The position numbers and the translations under genes are program-made. A stretch of 64,000 nt of DNA, from positions 25,977,001 through 26,041,000 of the forward strand of contig NC_063263.1 of NCBI RefSeq assembly GCF_019578655.1. Reading direction: 5' to 3'. Under the pieces are notes generated by a model, which did no database searches, was not told the origin of the DNA, and was given only the letters and a program-made list of their open reading frames with translations. The first letter of the stretch is position 1. Every line of letters starts with the position of its first letter. This DNA comes from Ricinus communis. Taxonomy: Eukaryota; Streptophyta; Magnoliopsida; Malpighiales; Euphorbiaceae. Of the stretch, positions 1 through 12,165 are shown piece after piece.

Positions 1-840
1 GATGACGTAAGGGTTTATAGTGGTTCGGGAATAATCCTCCCTACATCCACTCCTCAAGATCACACTTGAGTATTCCACTATAATCACTAAGATTATAACC
101 TTTGGATTTTACAAGTTCGCCCAACAACTTAATATTTTCAAGGCTCGCACTAAACCAATTCCCTTAGTGAGTCAATCTCTTACTAAGTCCTTTAACCCTT
201 GAGTATTAATGGTTACTCAATAACTAGTTTCTTGTATTTTTAATACCTAGTCTCACACAAAAACCCTTTAGAGTTTTAGTTGAATAAAGAACTTCAACTT
301 AATATACTTTACAAAGAAAGAAATTGAGTTTGGAAAGTTGAAAAATAATTTTACAAGAGTTTTGTTATATCTAATTCACATACATAATTGTAAAGTCTTC
401 AAGAGGTGTATTTATATACACACCAACCCCTTGAAGATATTATAATAGGTCTAAAACTCTTTAATTACAAGATTTATGACTTGGCAAAAAAATGCCTGAA
501 GTCATGAAAAGCGCCCCTGCGCTTTCGAAATAGAGACGTTGGGGCTCCAGCAGCTCCCGCCATATGGCACTAATGGGATGGTTGATATCTCAATGGTTAC
601 TAACATCACATTAATTGTGAAAACCGCCCCCGTGCCACAATAGCACCTTCATGCTTGCCTTGTTCGCGCCCAGAAGCGACCTCATGCTTCTCATCACGCT
701 ATCTTCTGTCGATTTTAGTATCAAGCTCTAGTATGAGGTGGCCTCGCGCTTCTTGGATCTTTGATAGTTTGATTGCCAAGTGTCACGATGTAACTAGCGT
801 GATATCAGGTGGACTTTTCAACGTCTTGTAAACTTTTGGT
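1..840 (-). repeat. LTR-like end of a SIRE-type Copia element
   Basis: This non-coding stretch resembles the long terminal repeats of SIRE/Maximus Copia elements. It shows an off-register series of related GC-rich motifs (such as GCGCCCCTGCGC near 512 and GCGCCCCCGCG near 850) in AT-rich DNA, and a TAGTGGTTCGG block near 17-27. It lies where the 3' LTR of the minus-strand element to its right should be. It is only loosely similar to the LTR-like stretch at 4081-5045, so the two may come from different subfamilies. The outer boundary is off the left edge. The assignment rests on position and composition. Confidence 0.45.
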
Positions 841-1029
841 CATACAAAAAGCGCCCCCGCGTTGGGGTCTTTTCACAAGACTTGCTTCAAGGCTTAAGAA
901 TGTTTAGTCTATGCTTGGTTCCTTTGGTGCTCTGTCATATAGACATGCAGACATTGATGTTAGTAATGTCCAATTTAGGTGTTAAGATCAAGATAGAGAT
1001 CAATTGTACCTTAGATCAACAAGTTTTGT

Positions 1030-1440
1030 TCAAACTTTATTTATTACATAGAAAGATGTACTGATAGCTTCTACCCAAAAGTATATTGATAAATTATAGT
1101 CATTGAACATAGTTCTAGCCATCTCTACAAGAGTTCAAAATAACAAGTTTTCTCGTTATAACACTATTTTGTTTCGGTATTCTAGGGGATGAAAACCATG
1201 TGCAACTCCATTTTCATCACAATAAGATTCAAATAAAATATTTTAGAATTCTTTTCCATGATCACTTCTAATTTAGAAATGCAAAAACCCTTTTTATTTT
1301 GAACTTTTCTTTTAAAACTTTTAAATGCTTTAAAAGCATCATTCTTATGAGCTTAAAAACTAACCCAAGTAAATCTAGAGCAGTCATTAACAAGAATATG
1401 TGCATAATATTTTCCTCCTAAACTAGCAACTCTAGTAGGC
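1030..1440 (-). pseudogene. Copia integrase core fragment
   Basis: Minus-strand translation gives recognisable Copia integrase core pieces: MDLFEPTRVASLGGKYY near 1410-1460, NDCSRFTWV soon after, a KAFKSF..KVQN..GFC block, and MARTMFNDYNLSIYFWVEA near 1075-1130. In intact Copia elements these belong to the D,D-35-E catalytic domain that inserts cDNA into the host genome. Stops and frame changes interrupt the reading. The similarity fades at about 1030, the apparent deletion point before the missing reverse transcriptase. Confidence 0.7.
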
Positions 1441-1659
1441 TCAAACAAATCCATATGAATTAGTTAAAGGACTTATAATGTTTTTGGCTTTGAATGATGC
1501 TTTTATTGCTTCCCCACTTGGCAAGGTCGACAAGTCCTTTGTGAACTTCACCTTTGATAATCCAACCAGTAATTCATCCTTGTTTAGGCTATGAAGGAGT
1601 TCTATGCTTGCATGTCCAAGCCTTCTATTCCATACCCAAGACTCCTCACTAAGAGACAC
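1441..1659 (-). pseudogene. GAG-pre-integrase domain of Copia polyprotein
   Basis: The 72-residue open stretch begins with WVWNRRLGHASIELLHSL, matching the W-x-W-H-R-R-L-G-H-A-S signature of the pre-integrase zinc-binding domain of Copia elements. The first His of the usual WHRRLGH is Asn here. The typical following block L-x-K-x-x-L-V-x-G-L-x-K is present as LNKDELLVGLSKVKF. The Cys pair that should complete the zinc site (CDACQ type) is replaced by sequence with no cysteine, consistent with decay. It is continuous with the integrase core fragment downstream on the minus strand. Confidence 0.8.
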
Positions 1660-2208
1660 AAGACATTCAAAAGATTCATTAATGATTTTATGTAAGTTAA
1701 TTGTCTAGGTTTTATCAAACCTTTCTCCTCTAAAGATTTCATTGTTAATCCCTAAGAAAGTCACTTGGTAACCTTTAGAGTCAAATCTAATTTTGTTACC
1801 TTTGTCACATAATTAACTTACATTCATGAGGTTATGCTTCAACCTATAAACCAGAAGGACATTATCAATGAGAGAATAATTTTTCTTACCAATGGAGCCA
1901 ATGCCTATAATCTTACTTTTGACATTGTTCTCGAAAGTTATCTTTCCTCCATCGATTTTCTTCAAGTGCGAAAAGAGTTGTGGTTTCTGTTATATGCCTT
2001 GAGCATCCACTATCCACATGTCAATGTCCCTCTTTTAAACTTAACTTTAAGCATATATATAAGAGTAAAATTAAGTGTTTTCTCGTTTAAGTACCCAAAT
2101 CATTTTGGATCCTTGAGGGTTAGTCATGAAGGTCTTTCCTAATTAGAGATGTACCTTCCTAATATAGCAGAAAATATTAATGTGCCCAAACTTTATGCAA
2201 TGATGACA

Positions 2209-2740
2209 TTAAACATTTGGTATGAGCTTTCTTTTATTCACATGCCTTTTTATTTGAGGTTTAGGTCCCAACACACCTTTAGATTTTTTATGCATTGAAG
2301 AACAAATTTTAGGTGTGTGGTTAGTTGTGGGCCTGTTGTACATATATGCATGATTAGTTCTTTTAGGCTTAACCTTTGGAACATATGAAGCTCTTTCCTC
2401 CCTTTTAAGAGTTGGAGCTTTAGTGTGTGCTTTGGCTTTCCTATCAACACCGTCAATTGAAGAAGTTTGTGGTGTTGAGGCTTTAATAAATTTAAATGTG
2501 GAAGGAGATGAAGTAGATGATGATACACCATTGTAGCCTAATCCATATTTGATTAAAGGAGGTCTTTGAGATACAATTAGAGTATCCAAGATTTTCTTTC
2601 CCTTGTAAAATTTTGAAATGGAGCTTCTCAACCTCCACTTTTAAAGAATCATTCTCTTTTGAAAGAGATTTTAAAGAGGTAATTTGAGATGAGAGCTCAT
2701 CCAAAGACTTCATTAGGTTATCATTTGAAGAAGTTAACAA
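2209..2740 (-). pseudogene. SIRE-type gag-pol linker with coiled-coil segment
   Basis: Two overlapping minus-strand readings make up the linker found between the zinc knuckle and pre-integrase domain of SIRE-like elements. The upstream part is rich in Leu, Ser, Lys and Glu (LKSLSKENDSLKVEVEKL), suggesting a coiled coil. The downstream part continues with ISKFYKGKKILDTLIVSQRP and GLGYNG, a familiar landmark of this lineage, then a low-complexity Ser/Thr/Pro and Lys-rich tail. A frameshift separates the parts near 2500-2630. No enzymatic role is expected. Confidence 0.7.
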
Positions 2741-3077
2741 AGAAATTTATTTTGGAAGTTCATTTAGATCTTTCTCGAATTGGAGAATTTTTCTTTATAA
2801 ACTTTTATTTTCAAATAATATCTTTTGCATTTTAAATTTATAGTTTCAAGTAATTCATCATCATTCATACAAAGCATTTCATTTTTACAATAAATATCAT
2901 CATAAGAGTGGAATGTGGAACATACCTTATTTCAGTCATCTTCTTGTGCCATGAAACAGAGGTTGACCACGTCTTCGTCTTCATCTTCACTTGATGAAGA
3001 GTCATCTCATGTGGCTTTGAAAAGCCTTCCTTTTCTCCTTCTCCTTCTTAAACTTCTTCTTATTTTTGCTCTTGAAG

Positions 3078-3120
3078 CAATCTACCTTAATATGCCCTTG
3101 CTTCCCACATCCATAGTAAG
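3078..3120 (-). pseudogene. Gag zinc knuckle with first cysteine lost
   Basis: Minus-strand translation reads TYYGCGKQGHIKVDCFKSK. This is the CX2CX4HX4C nucleic-acid-binding knuckle of retroelement gag, but the first Cys position is Tyr. Cys, His and Cys remain at the other three positions. A single base change would explain it. A Lys-rich tail follows, as is usual in SIRE-like gag. The site lies between the acidic Ser-rich linker (3137-3337) and the coiled-coil linker (2209-2740). Confidence 0.7.
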
Positions 3121-3136
3121 TGCGATCACTTTTCTT

Positions 3137-3337
3137 CTACTTGCTTTTCTTAAAGCTTAAGTTGGTATTAGACTTGGAAGATGATTTCTTGAAGGGCCTC
3201 TTCTCCCTCTTTCTATTCTTTATAATTGTCTTGGCTCTCTTGGAAAGCATGGCTAGTTCTTCATCGTCTTCTTCATTAGACTCGAATCCACTAGAGCTTT
3301 CACTCTTTTGTTGCCTTGTAGAGCTCTTGTGAGCCAA
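3137..3337 (-). pseudogene. Acidic/Ser-rich gag linker of SIRE-like element
   Basis: A 66-residue minus-strand open stretch has an acidic block (ESNEEDDEELAMLSKR) followed by a Lys/Arg-rich stretch. In SIRE-type Copia gag this pattern lies just upstream of the zinc knuckle, as it does here. The plus-strand reading of the same bases, rich in Leu and Ser, is a shadow. Alone it would not be recognisable; position between the UBN2 gag and the knuckle supports the call. Confidence 0.6.
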
Positions 3338-3367
3338 AGGCTTTCTTCTTGATTTCCTTTCATTTTC

Positions 3368-4017
3368 TTACTCTTCTTCTTTTTTAAGAGTCATCTCATA
3401 GGTAAGGAGCTGGCCAATAAGCTCATTCATTGACACCTTCTCTAAATCCTCTTTAGTTTCTTCTATACTTGCCACCCTTGAACCATAATCCTTGAGTGGT
3501 AGAGCCTTCAAGATCTTATTGTTAATGTCAACAAGCTCATAGTCCTTACCTAATTTTCTTAAGTTGTTGATGATGGTGAGAAGTCGGTTGGTTATGTCGG
3601 TGATGCTCTTATTTAGCTTCATCTTGAAGAGTTCATACTTCGTCATTAAGAGTTGAATTTTCTTGGATTTAACTTGCTTCGTATCCTCAAGGTAGTTCTT
3701 CAAGGTCTTCATAATCTTGTAAGTGGTAGGAAGGTGTTGAACTCCCTCACGTTCCTCTTTAGAGAGTGAAATAAGGAGGATGATCATTGCTATTTTATTT
3801 TTGCCATTTTTTCTTCTATGAGCATCCACCCATTCATCTCTATCAAGAGGAATGTCTATGCCATCTTCTTACTTGCTTGGTAGTCTCTATTCCATTCTTA
3901 CACAATCCTGTACATTCACTGTATCGCTATCTAAATATATCTCTGTCTTGTACTTCTAATGGATATAATCAGACCTATCGAGGTGTGGTCTAAGGTAGTA
4001 TATTCCTTTATTGGCCA
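3368..4017 (-). pseudogene. UBN2-type gag of SIRE-like Copia element
   Basis: The best open part (3368-3829, 153 residues) matches the UBN2/gag-polypeptide fold of Copia elements: a helical region ending in LKNYLEDTKQVKSKKIQLLM, then YELFKMKLNKSITDITNRL and the conserved ILKALPLKDYGSRVASIEE. This protein forms the particle coat in intact elements. Reading upstream, a plausible ATG lies at 4015-4017, but at least two stops fall between it and 3829, so the gene is broken. The PBS lies about 50 bp further upstream, which fits a gag start. Confidence 0.8.
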
Positions 4018-4064
4018 TCTTAAAACTTTAACTCACACACTTAGACTTGATTTATAAGTATGAT

Positions 4065-4076
4065 GCTTTGATACTA
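4065..4076 (-). other. Primer-binding site of the SIRE-like element
   Basis: On the minus strand the bases read TAGTATCAAAGC. This differs by two bases from TGGTATCAGAGC, the initiator-tRNA-Met primer-binding site common in plant Copia elements. It lies just inside the proposed 5' LTR (4081-5045) and about 50 bp upstream of the gag start. Confidence 0.6.
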
Positions 4077-4080
4077 CTTA

Positions 4081-5045
4081 TTTTCCCTTATGAACTAAGA
4101 AGGAAGGGTTGAATTGGTAAATTGTAGACAAAAAAAAAATTTGATGATAGAGAAAAGAAGGATAGAGATGGAAGAAAATAAAGAATTATAGTAATTAAAG
4201 TATTAACCAACCCTACGCCCACTTATCAATCTCTAATTATGCATTCACTATACTTCCAATATATTATGATGGAGTTTTCAGAAGCTCGCACAAAGCTTAG
4301 TGTATAGGATTCACATCAAATATTTTACAATTGTGTTTTATGGCTCGCATACAATCATCATAAGAATTTTACTTAGGCTAACTCTCAAACCTAATTCCAA
4401 GTGTTTAGGCTAACATTCAAACCTCACTAGAGCATTCAAGCTCTTACAACAACCAAAGATTGTTAGAATTGATTGCAAGAAGAAAGAAGAATTAATGCAC
4501 AATAGTATAAGTTTTTGGGGGGTTGTTGTTAAACCATTAAAGGTCTTTTGATATGCTTTTTATACTTTATTGATCTCATGTATCCGTTGCTCATTCTTCC
4601 CCAAAAACTTTCCTAACTTTTGCTTTAAGACAGTGTATTAAATGCAATGTCATAGTGCAAATCGCAGTCGCGCTTCTTGCATCGCGGTTGCGAATCTTGA
4701 AAAGCCTCTAGTAGCTATCTAATGTGGCATGGAGATATTGGTTGCTTTAAAGTAACCGTTGATAGTTTATAATGGTCACAATATTTTATGAATTTTGCGA
4801 TCGCGCCTTCCACGAATGTGGTCGTGATTTTCATTCTTAAATTTTTAAATGCTTGTGTCCACAAACTTAAGTTTTTTGCAGTTGCGCCTTGAAGGAAGCG
4901 ATCGCGATTTCGGATACACTTAGATCTTTAACTTTAACCTACGCTATGCAAGCATCACTTGAAAATATATTAGATCAAGAGTCAATTTGAGTGTCAATAT
5001 CAAAATTAGAGATTTTATTCTTATGATTAATTATCTAAGCTAACA
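4081..5045 (-). repeat. Probable 5' LTR of the SIRE-like element
   Basis: This stretch sits immediately outside the PBS, where the 5' LTR of a minus-strand element belongs. It has no coding potential and contains several related CG-rich motifs (TCGCAGTCGCGC, TGCGATCGCGCC, AGCGATCGCG between 4660 and 4910), a trait of SIRE LTRs. Read on the minus strand it would begin TGTTAGCTTAG at 5045, giving a TG start. The inner end is placed near 4081-4091 by the PBS. I could not confirm boundaries because the partner LTR is too different. Confidence 0.5.
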
Positions 5046-5600
5046 TTATTATATATTCAATATAATATCAATCAAATGCTATCCATCTAATAAAAATGTA
5101 ATCTAAATTTTATAAATTAAAAAAATATTTATAATCGAAATAAAAGCAATTTTAAAGCAAATGAATGAATAGAAATTTACTCAGTTTGAAATACTCTAGT
5201 TTCGGTTTTGTATTTTTGGTTGAGCTTGATTTCATGTATATGGCTCCCTTTGGAGATATCATACGGAAATAGGGGGAAAAATAACAAAAACGAAGCCGGT
5301 GGTGGAGCAGACTAGAGCCAAGCCGATGGAGGGGAAAGGCGAGACAAGTGGCTTTTAAAAGCGCAGGAAATGAGTAATGAGGTCCACTGTCCACCAATCA
5401 TAGATTGTACGACTTGTGATTCAGTGTAAAAAAACTCTGCCCCGTGATTGGTCCGTGAATAGATTACCACTTCACTCTTCTCCTTCCAAAACATCAAAAT
5501 TGTACCCATCCCCTTCCAATCACAAACTCCCGTTCTGGCATTGGACAAAGAGATAGCAACAGGTCGAATATTTTTAAAGTGTCCGATCCTAATACCGGGC
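5046..5600. other. Short higher-GC segment of unknown nature
   Basis: Between about 5220 and 5560 the GC content is visibly higher than on either side, and two minus-strand open stretches of 78-81 codons overlap here. Neither has a recognisable domain, and one lies in another frame of the other. It could be a remnant of a gene's first exon or leader, or part of another decayed element. I cannot assign a function. Confidence 0.2.
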
Positions 5601-8600
5601 TTTATTTATAGAAAACAAAATTAAATTAGATTAAATTATTTTTTTAAAATATTATAAAATTAATTATATATATTCTAATACAAAAATAAAATAAAATAAT
5701 TAATATTATATTAAATATATAAAATAATAAATTAATTAAAATTTATTTAAAAATAAATAGTTTGTATAAAATTAAAGAAGTATATAATTCAATTTGAGTG
5801 AATTAGTGTTTAATTTTCTATTATTCACTCGGCTAGAATTCAACTTTTATATTTATGGATAGTAAAAATCTATTTAAATTTAATATTTTATTTATGCTTT
5901 TATATTTTATTTGATTGATTTAAATTTTTATAGTTTTATCTCTATTTAATTAGTTTTTATAGTATAATAGATTATTAAATAGTTTGGTTTCTAATATATT
6001 TATATAATAAATAGGTTTATTAAGCAGATATTTATTTGAGATAATTATTTTTTATTTTCAATTTCTACTCTAATATACGAGTTGTTTCCTTCAAAGGATT
6101 AAATTATTAAATAAAATTATAATTTAATCTTTAGACTCTTTTCAAGTATTAAATAGTTAAAAATTATCTTCTTTTTTTATTAAATTTGAGTAAATTTTTT
6201 TATTTTTAGCATAGCTTAATTCTAATTTTTATCAAAATAATAATAAAATAAATATTTTAACCATAAATATATATTCTATTTAATAATTCAAATCAAACTA
6301 TATATTAATTTGATAAATTGCTCTAAATATAACTACTTTTAAAATGTATAAATTTTTAAAATTAAGTTGTGCTAAAATTAGAGTAATTAATAATATTAAT
6401 TAATTAATTTTGTTACATTAACTATTATTTCCATCAAGATTAATTATTTCAATCTAACATGATAAAAAAATCTGGATGAAGTTCAAATTTTGTAATAGTT
6501 TAAAGACTAAGTTGTAACTTTATTTGTGAATTTAATCTTTCTAGCACATCGACTCTAAATAGTAGCTAGTTTTGTAAAAATATAAAAGAAATTTAATTTA
6601 ATGAAATTGACATGAGAAATAACTTGTATATTAAAATAAATATCAAAAGATAAATAGTAATTATCTCTATTTATTTTAGTAATTAAATTTATTAATACTA
6701 ATAGATTGTTAAGGTAATATCATTCGATTAAATATCAATAAAGTAATATTTATAAATATAAAATAAAATAAATTGCACGGGTTAATATGAGGATAGTCCT
6801 AATAGAATTTCGAACTAGTACAAATATTCACATCAAACTTTCAAATGGGTTTGTATCAAGTTTGACAATTATATTTTAAATGGTTACCATTCCTAATTAG
6901 TCCCTTTCTTTTAGAAAAGAAATACTTTTTCGGTCACGAAAAAGTAAACTCTTCTTTTTACTTTGTCCTATTCAATGAGCTATTTTTTCTTTTTAAAGTG
7001 TAGTTAGTTTTCCTTTAAAAAGAAATTCATAAAAATGAACCCGTTATAGATTATATAAAAGAAAATAGTTATTATTTTAAATTTTCTTAAAAATTAAAAC
7101 TCATTTAATTTTAAAAAAATATTCAAATCCAATAAATTTTACTTCGAGTAAGAAACATTTTTACTACTTAAAAATTCAAATGTAACATGTAGTTAGTTTG
7201 TTAATATACTAATATACTATTATTTAATATATCCCACTATTAATGAATCCCATTTCTATTAGTTAGCAGGTTAGTCAATTTTACAGCTTTATTGACTGAA
7301 AATATAAGTGGAAGGGTACTATTGCTTAATATATGCCACAATTAATACATTATCATTATTTTAACTAAAGAACTATTTTATTGTGTTTATCTTTTATAAA
7401 TTGATAAGATATATAATTTTACTTTCAAAAAAAGTTATTTTATAAATTCAACATAAACATGATAAGCCGATTGACATAATAATATCAATAGACGTTTGGA
7501 GTTCTAAATTCTCTTTTGTACATTCAGTAAGATTAAGGGATGGTAAATGAAATTTCACTTTTATTGTAAAGTTTACAGTTATCTATATTACATATTAGAT
7601 TTTCTATAAAAGAAAAAGAATAATTCAGTAATTTAATTTTCAATTAAATAAGATAAGAGGAATGCAAAATGCACACTTAGGGTGTAGAGATACCAGTATA
7701 CTAATCGACTTAAACATAAGATTATGGTTTACCCATATGGATCACAAGACATTGTGAGGAGATTGCATTTGCACACAATTAAAAGAGAAAAAAGAAAAGG
7801 AAAAAACATGGGAACCGTACGTCTGTTTGGACTCTAATTGAATGCGGGACCGAAGAAATGCAACTTGTAAAATAAATATAAAAGAAAGGTGCAGCTGTAT
7901 ATGCAGCAGAGAGGAGAAAAGTTAAAATATAAGTGTAAAGCACCAAGCAAGAAACAGTGACCACTTTTCACTTTGGGCGTATCGTATGGGATATGACTGG
8001 CGGGCAGAAAACAAAGGATCACAGCACATGAAAGGGTTGATGCAACTTGCAACTCTTCCAAACGGCGACACCATCATTTAAACCTGACCACACCATCATC
8101 CACATCAACTACCATTTATCATTTTTATTCCACCAAAATATATCATAATTAAACAGCCATAATGAAATCATATGTTTATAGTTGGCTTTCTTTGTATAGC
8201 TGTTTCCTCTAATTTTATAATCTAATATAGGTTTGTGACAAAGGATGTGAGAATTATATCACATCAGATATATAAAAGAATATGAAACAATTTATAGTAT
8301 AAAAGAATAAGTTAATTAATTTAATTTAAATTATGCTAATAGTTAGATCTAAATTTAAATTAATTTATTATTAATTCATTTATATTCCTTTCATTTTTAA
8401 TTTCTGAGCCCGTGAATTTTTATATAAAAAAATATTAATTGAAATGGGAGATTTTAAATTTTTTATAAAATTTATTATAAATTAAAATTATTGTTAGTAG
8501 AAAAAATAGTTTAGATTCATAGATTTTAAAAGATTTTTCACTATCCTAAATTTCTCATTTTAAAAGGATTTTAGTTTTCCATAAAATTCACTATTTTAAA

Positions 8601-11165
8601 AGAATAATAAATTATTATAATACTTTTAATTTTAATATTATTTTTAACATATTCATATTAATTTAAAATTATCGTTATTTTAAATAAAAATTTATTATTT
8701 TTATATTTAATTAAAGTAATAAAATTTTTAAAATTTATAAATTTTAAATTCATGAAATATAGAATCTCCCAATCTAAATGAGATCTAAAAAATAGTGACC
8801 TATTTCTACAATTAAAATTGTTATGTATAAGTTTTCTTTTCTTTTTCTTTTCGTGATAAATTTATAGCCCAGGCCACAGTGGAACTAATGCGTATATTTA
8901 AATATATAAATTTTTTTAAATAAATCAGTATACACAGTTAAATTAGTTATTAAAATTAAGTAAAGCTCAATAAAATGTATGCCATACTAACAACGCTCAG
9001 CATTAACAATGTTCTAACAATGTGCTCGACTTTACTAATGGTTAGACTGTGTTTGCTAATTTATTAAGAAAAAAATGATGAAATCATAAGCATATCTTTT
9101 GTAGTATTTCTATTTATTTAACATTAAATTTTATTATTTATTTAGAAATCCTGTCTATATTCTTAAAATATCTTTTTAGTTGTCTGATTTTTGCATTAAT
9201 TACATTACCACAATATGATAATTGTTTGTACGATTTAAGAATAATCATTCAAAAATAAAATTTACCAGTCTTTCCACTTTATTAATCTTCTTATGTATAT
9301 ATTTTTCTCCCAAATGATACATTTTCTTTATAGTTCGACTTTTAAAATGTTAAATTAAACTGCATATTGATTCTTAAAGTTTTCAAAAGTCTCATTATGC
9401 TTTAGTTCCTGAATTATCATAACTTTAAAAACTATTATCATCATATTACTTTAATTTCTTAAAATGGATAATTTTTCTTATTATTATTCACATTGCAAAG
9501 AGTACAATATACATACTAAAATAAGAGGCTAAATATGCAGGTGCCTATAATTTTTTGTTTTTTCACTTCATCCCTTAAAACTTTATTCTAACCAATTAGA
9601 CATCTAATCTGGTTTTCTAAGAAATAAGGTTCCATGATGCCCTTCAAACTTTTCAAAAGATAATCCTTCTTTTAACTTTTTTTTTTTTTTGGTTCAAATA
9701 AGGTTAGGACTTTTCCAGATTAGATCAATTAATGCCCTCTCTAGTTCAGTGCGTGTAATTCACTTAAAAGACAAAGTGCGTGGATGGATTAAAATATAAA
9801 AAAAAAATACGTAGAGCTAAGTTAGACGGGAGTTGGCTGCTGAGTTTTTGCATCTACGTGGCGTAATAATTGGTCAGTGTAATAGGGATCCGTCTGGTGT
9901 AATTGAGTTAAAGAACACAACTTTCTCTATCTCTCGAAACAACAAGAGGAATTTAGGAAATTAATGGGAATTAGGGTTTTGTGCCTAAATGAGTTGCAAG
10001 TTTGGAGTTTAATTATTACATTGACGAGATAGTTGTTGTTGATAAGAGGTGTTCAACATGTATGTAATCTTTTCAGAGAGCTTTTTATTTCTGCTAATGC
10101 AATATACTTGATTTGAAATTAGGTTTTATTATGATCTAATGTTAATTAGTAAACCTTGTCTTGTTGTTCCCTAAAATTCATTGGATTATTAGTCGCTATT
10201 GATGTTTTATTTTGATGGTATTTATGGTTTTCTAATATTGTTTACTAATGAACAGTTACTATTTGGGTATAAAAGGTTATGTTATTTACTATTAATGTAC
10301 AACGGCTGAAATCCACAAAAATTATAAAATTTATTTGTAAATGTAAAATTTATGTATTTTGGCAGTGAAAATTATTTTAAAATTCTACATATTCAAATTT
10401 GTATCAAATTAGTTATAACTAAACTAAATTCTAATAAAATAAGTAGAATTTTAAAATGAATTTCACATTAATTTATCAGTGTATTCTATAACACTAAAAT
10501 ATCTCATTTAACTTTATTATTTTTATTTTACTTTTTTTTTATATGTATTTTTTAAATAAAATGAATTTCAACCAAATATAGTATAAAAGTTAATCATGGA
10601 GAAATGTTTGTGAAGATCCTCATTTAAGAATTAGCTTCATTAATAATTCTTTTCAATTTTGCTATCTCAAACTCCAGTCTACCTGAATTGGTGCATCTTC
10701 CACACCCATAGCACCTCAGGCAGTATTCTCATTTTGCAATGTATTCACTTCTGCCCTTAAATCATTTATAGTTTTGTGAACTCCTCATTTTTCCATTCAA
10801 AATACTCGCATTTCTTGTCACTTTGTAACATATTTCACTTAAATCAATTACTTATCAACCGACATTAAACAACAGTAATCAAGAGTAGAGCCTCCTTTCA
10901 ATTCTGCTACTCCATGACACTCATATAGCAACTTTCAATCTTATAAGTCTATACGCATTCCTTCTCTATCCATTGTAATAAAATTTCGGACCACTAAACC
11001 ATGGCATAGGACGATTTGAATTACATCAGTAGCTACAAGTGGGACATTGAGTAGAGAAAGGGAGCCATGGTTTTTTAATATTTAGGGATTGAAAGGTTCA
11101 ATATAATCAAAAGAACCAACTGATTTTCTTTTTATTTTTAACTAATCAAATGATAACATTATTTT
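5600..11165. other. AT-rich intergenic DNA, no gene seen
   Basis: Long runs of A and T with stop codons in all frames. Open stretches reaching 61-75 codons near 7779-8061 show no domain and overlap in different frames. Around 10690-10990 there is a patch of less AT-biased sequence whose minus strand gives a short LRAEVNTLQNEN-like reading, possibly a worn retrotransposon remnant, but it is too short to call. Confidence 0.5.
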
Positions 11166-11169
11166 AGGG

Positions 11170-12165
11170 TTTTGCTAGAGCACTACTATGGTACTCTACC
11201 ATTATAAGTGTATTTTTAATTATTGAAAATTAATTTAATATTATTTTAAATAATTTATAAGTTATATACATCCCCTTGTTAGTTTGGATTGTCAATGAAT
11301 TCATATATAATTTTTAATTATTTATAGAAATTAAAATTATATAGATAAATTTAGTAATTATATAAAGTACCATTAATTAAATTCTAAAATAGATAAAAAA
11401 ATCTTAATAAAAAACGTATTTGATTGATTAATTACTAAGTACTATATATAATTAACATAATATTTAATTATATTAATAAATTATAAAAATTAAATAAAAT
11501 CAACTTTTATAAATTTATATGGTATAGTGCATCTATAATACATTATAATAATTCATTATTTTATTATTAGTTTAATTATTTAAATGTGCTAGAAAGAAGA
11601 AAACTTTTAGTGATTCAATCTGGGAAAGTTTTGGGCTGATTTGAACAAAAGAAAGTCAAAAGAGGAGTTTTGATCATTTTCAAAAGAATTTGAGCGGCAA
11701 ATTGAACTTTTCTTTTTCTTTCTTAACATCACAACACTTATTTGCATTTGTATTGAGCGTGAACCACACGCTCACTGAGTTGGATAATTTAGTTTCCAAA
11801 TATGTTTTGAATTCTTAAACTTTTGGTTGTTGGTAGTATGAATATATCTTTTAAATATAGATAATTAATCGGTATTATTTTTAAATAATTTATTAGTTGC
11901 ATACTTATTTTTGTTAATTTAGATTGTTAATAAATTTATATAATATAAATTAAAATTATATAGATGAATATTATATAATTGTCAGTACTATTAATTAATT
12001 CTAAAAATAAATAAATTTTTAATAAATAAAATGATGTATTTTTTTGAGTAATATTATAATTTATTATTTTTAATATTAATAAATTATTAAAATTTAAATT
12101 AAATCATTTTTATAAATTTATATAGTACCGTATATTCAGAATACATTAGAATAACTTTAAAATTT
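11170..12165. repeat. Two diverged copies of an AT-rich repeat
   Basis: The stretch 11170-11570 and the stretch 11820-12165 share the same series of blocks in the same order and orientation. Each has a TATTTTAAATAATTTAT-type block, a GTTAGTTTGGATTGT / GTTAATTTAGATTGT block, an AAATTAAAATTATATAGAT block, and a closing ATAAATTTATAT(G/A)GTA block followed by ATACATTA. Identity is moderate. They look like two insertions of one small AT-rich element, or an old direct duplication about 630 bp apart. No protein is encoded. Confidence 0.55.

Larger units (their letters stand above)
1030..4076 (-). mobile_element. Internal region of a decayed SIRE-like Copia retrotransposon
   Basis: Read on the minus strand, the segment holds in order a primer-binding site, a UBN2-type gag, a charged Ser/Glu-rich linker, a zinc knuckle, a second linker, a GAG-pre-integrase domain and the start of the integrase core. 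This is the order of SIRE/Maximus-lineage Copia elements. Integrase similarity runs down to about 1030 and then stops; reverse transcriptase and RNase H, which should follow, are missing before the LTR-like sequence at 1-840. Every domain has stops or frameshifts, so the element is dead and internally deleted. Confidence 0.8.
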
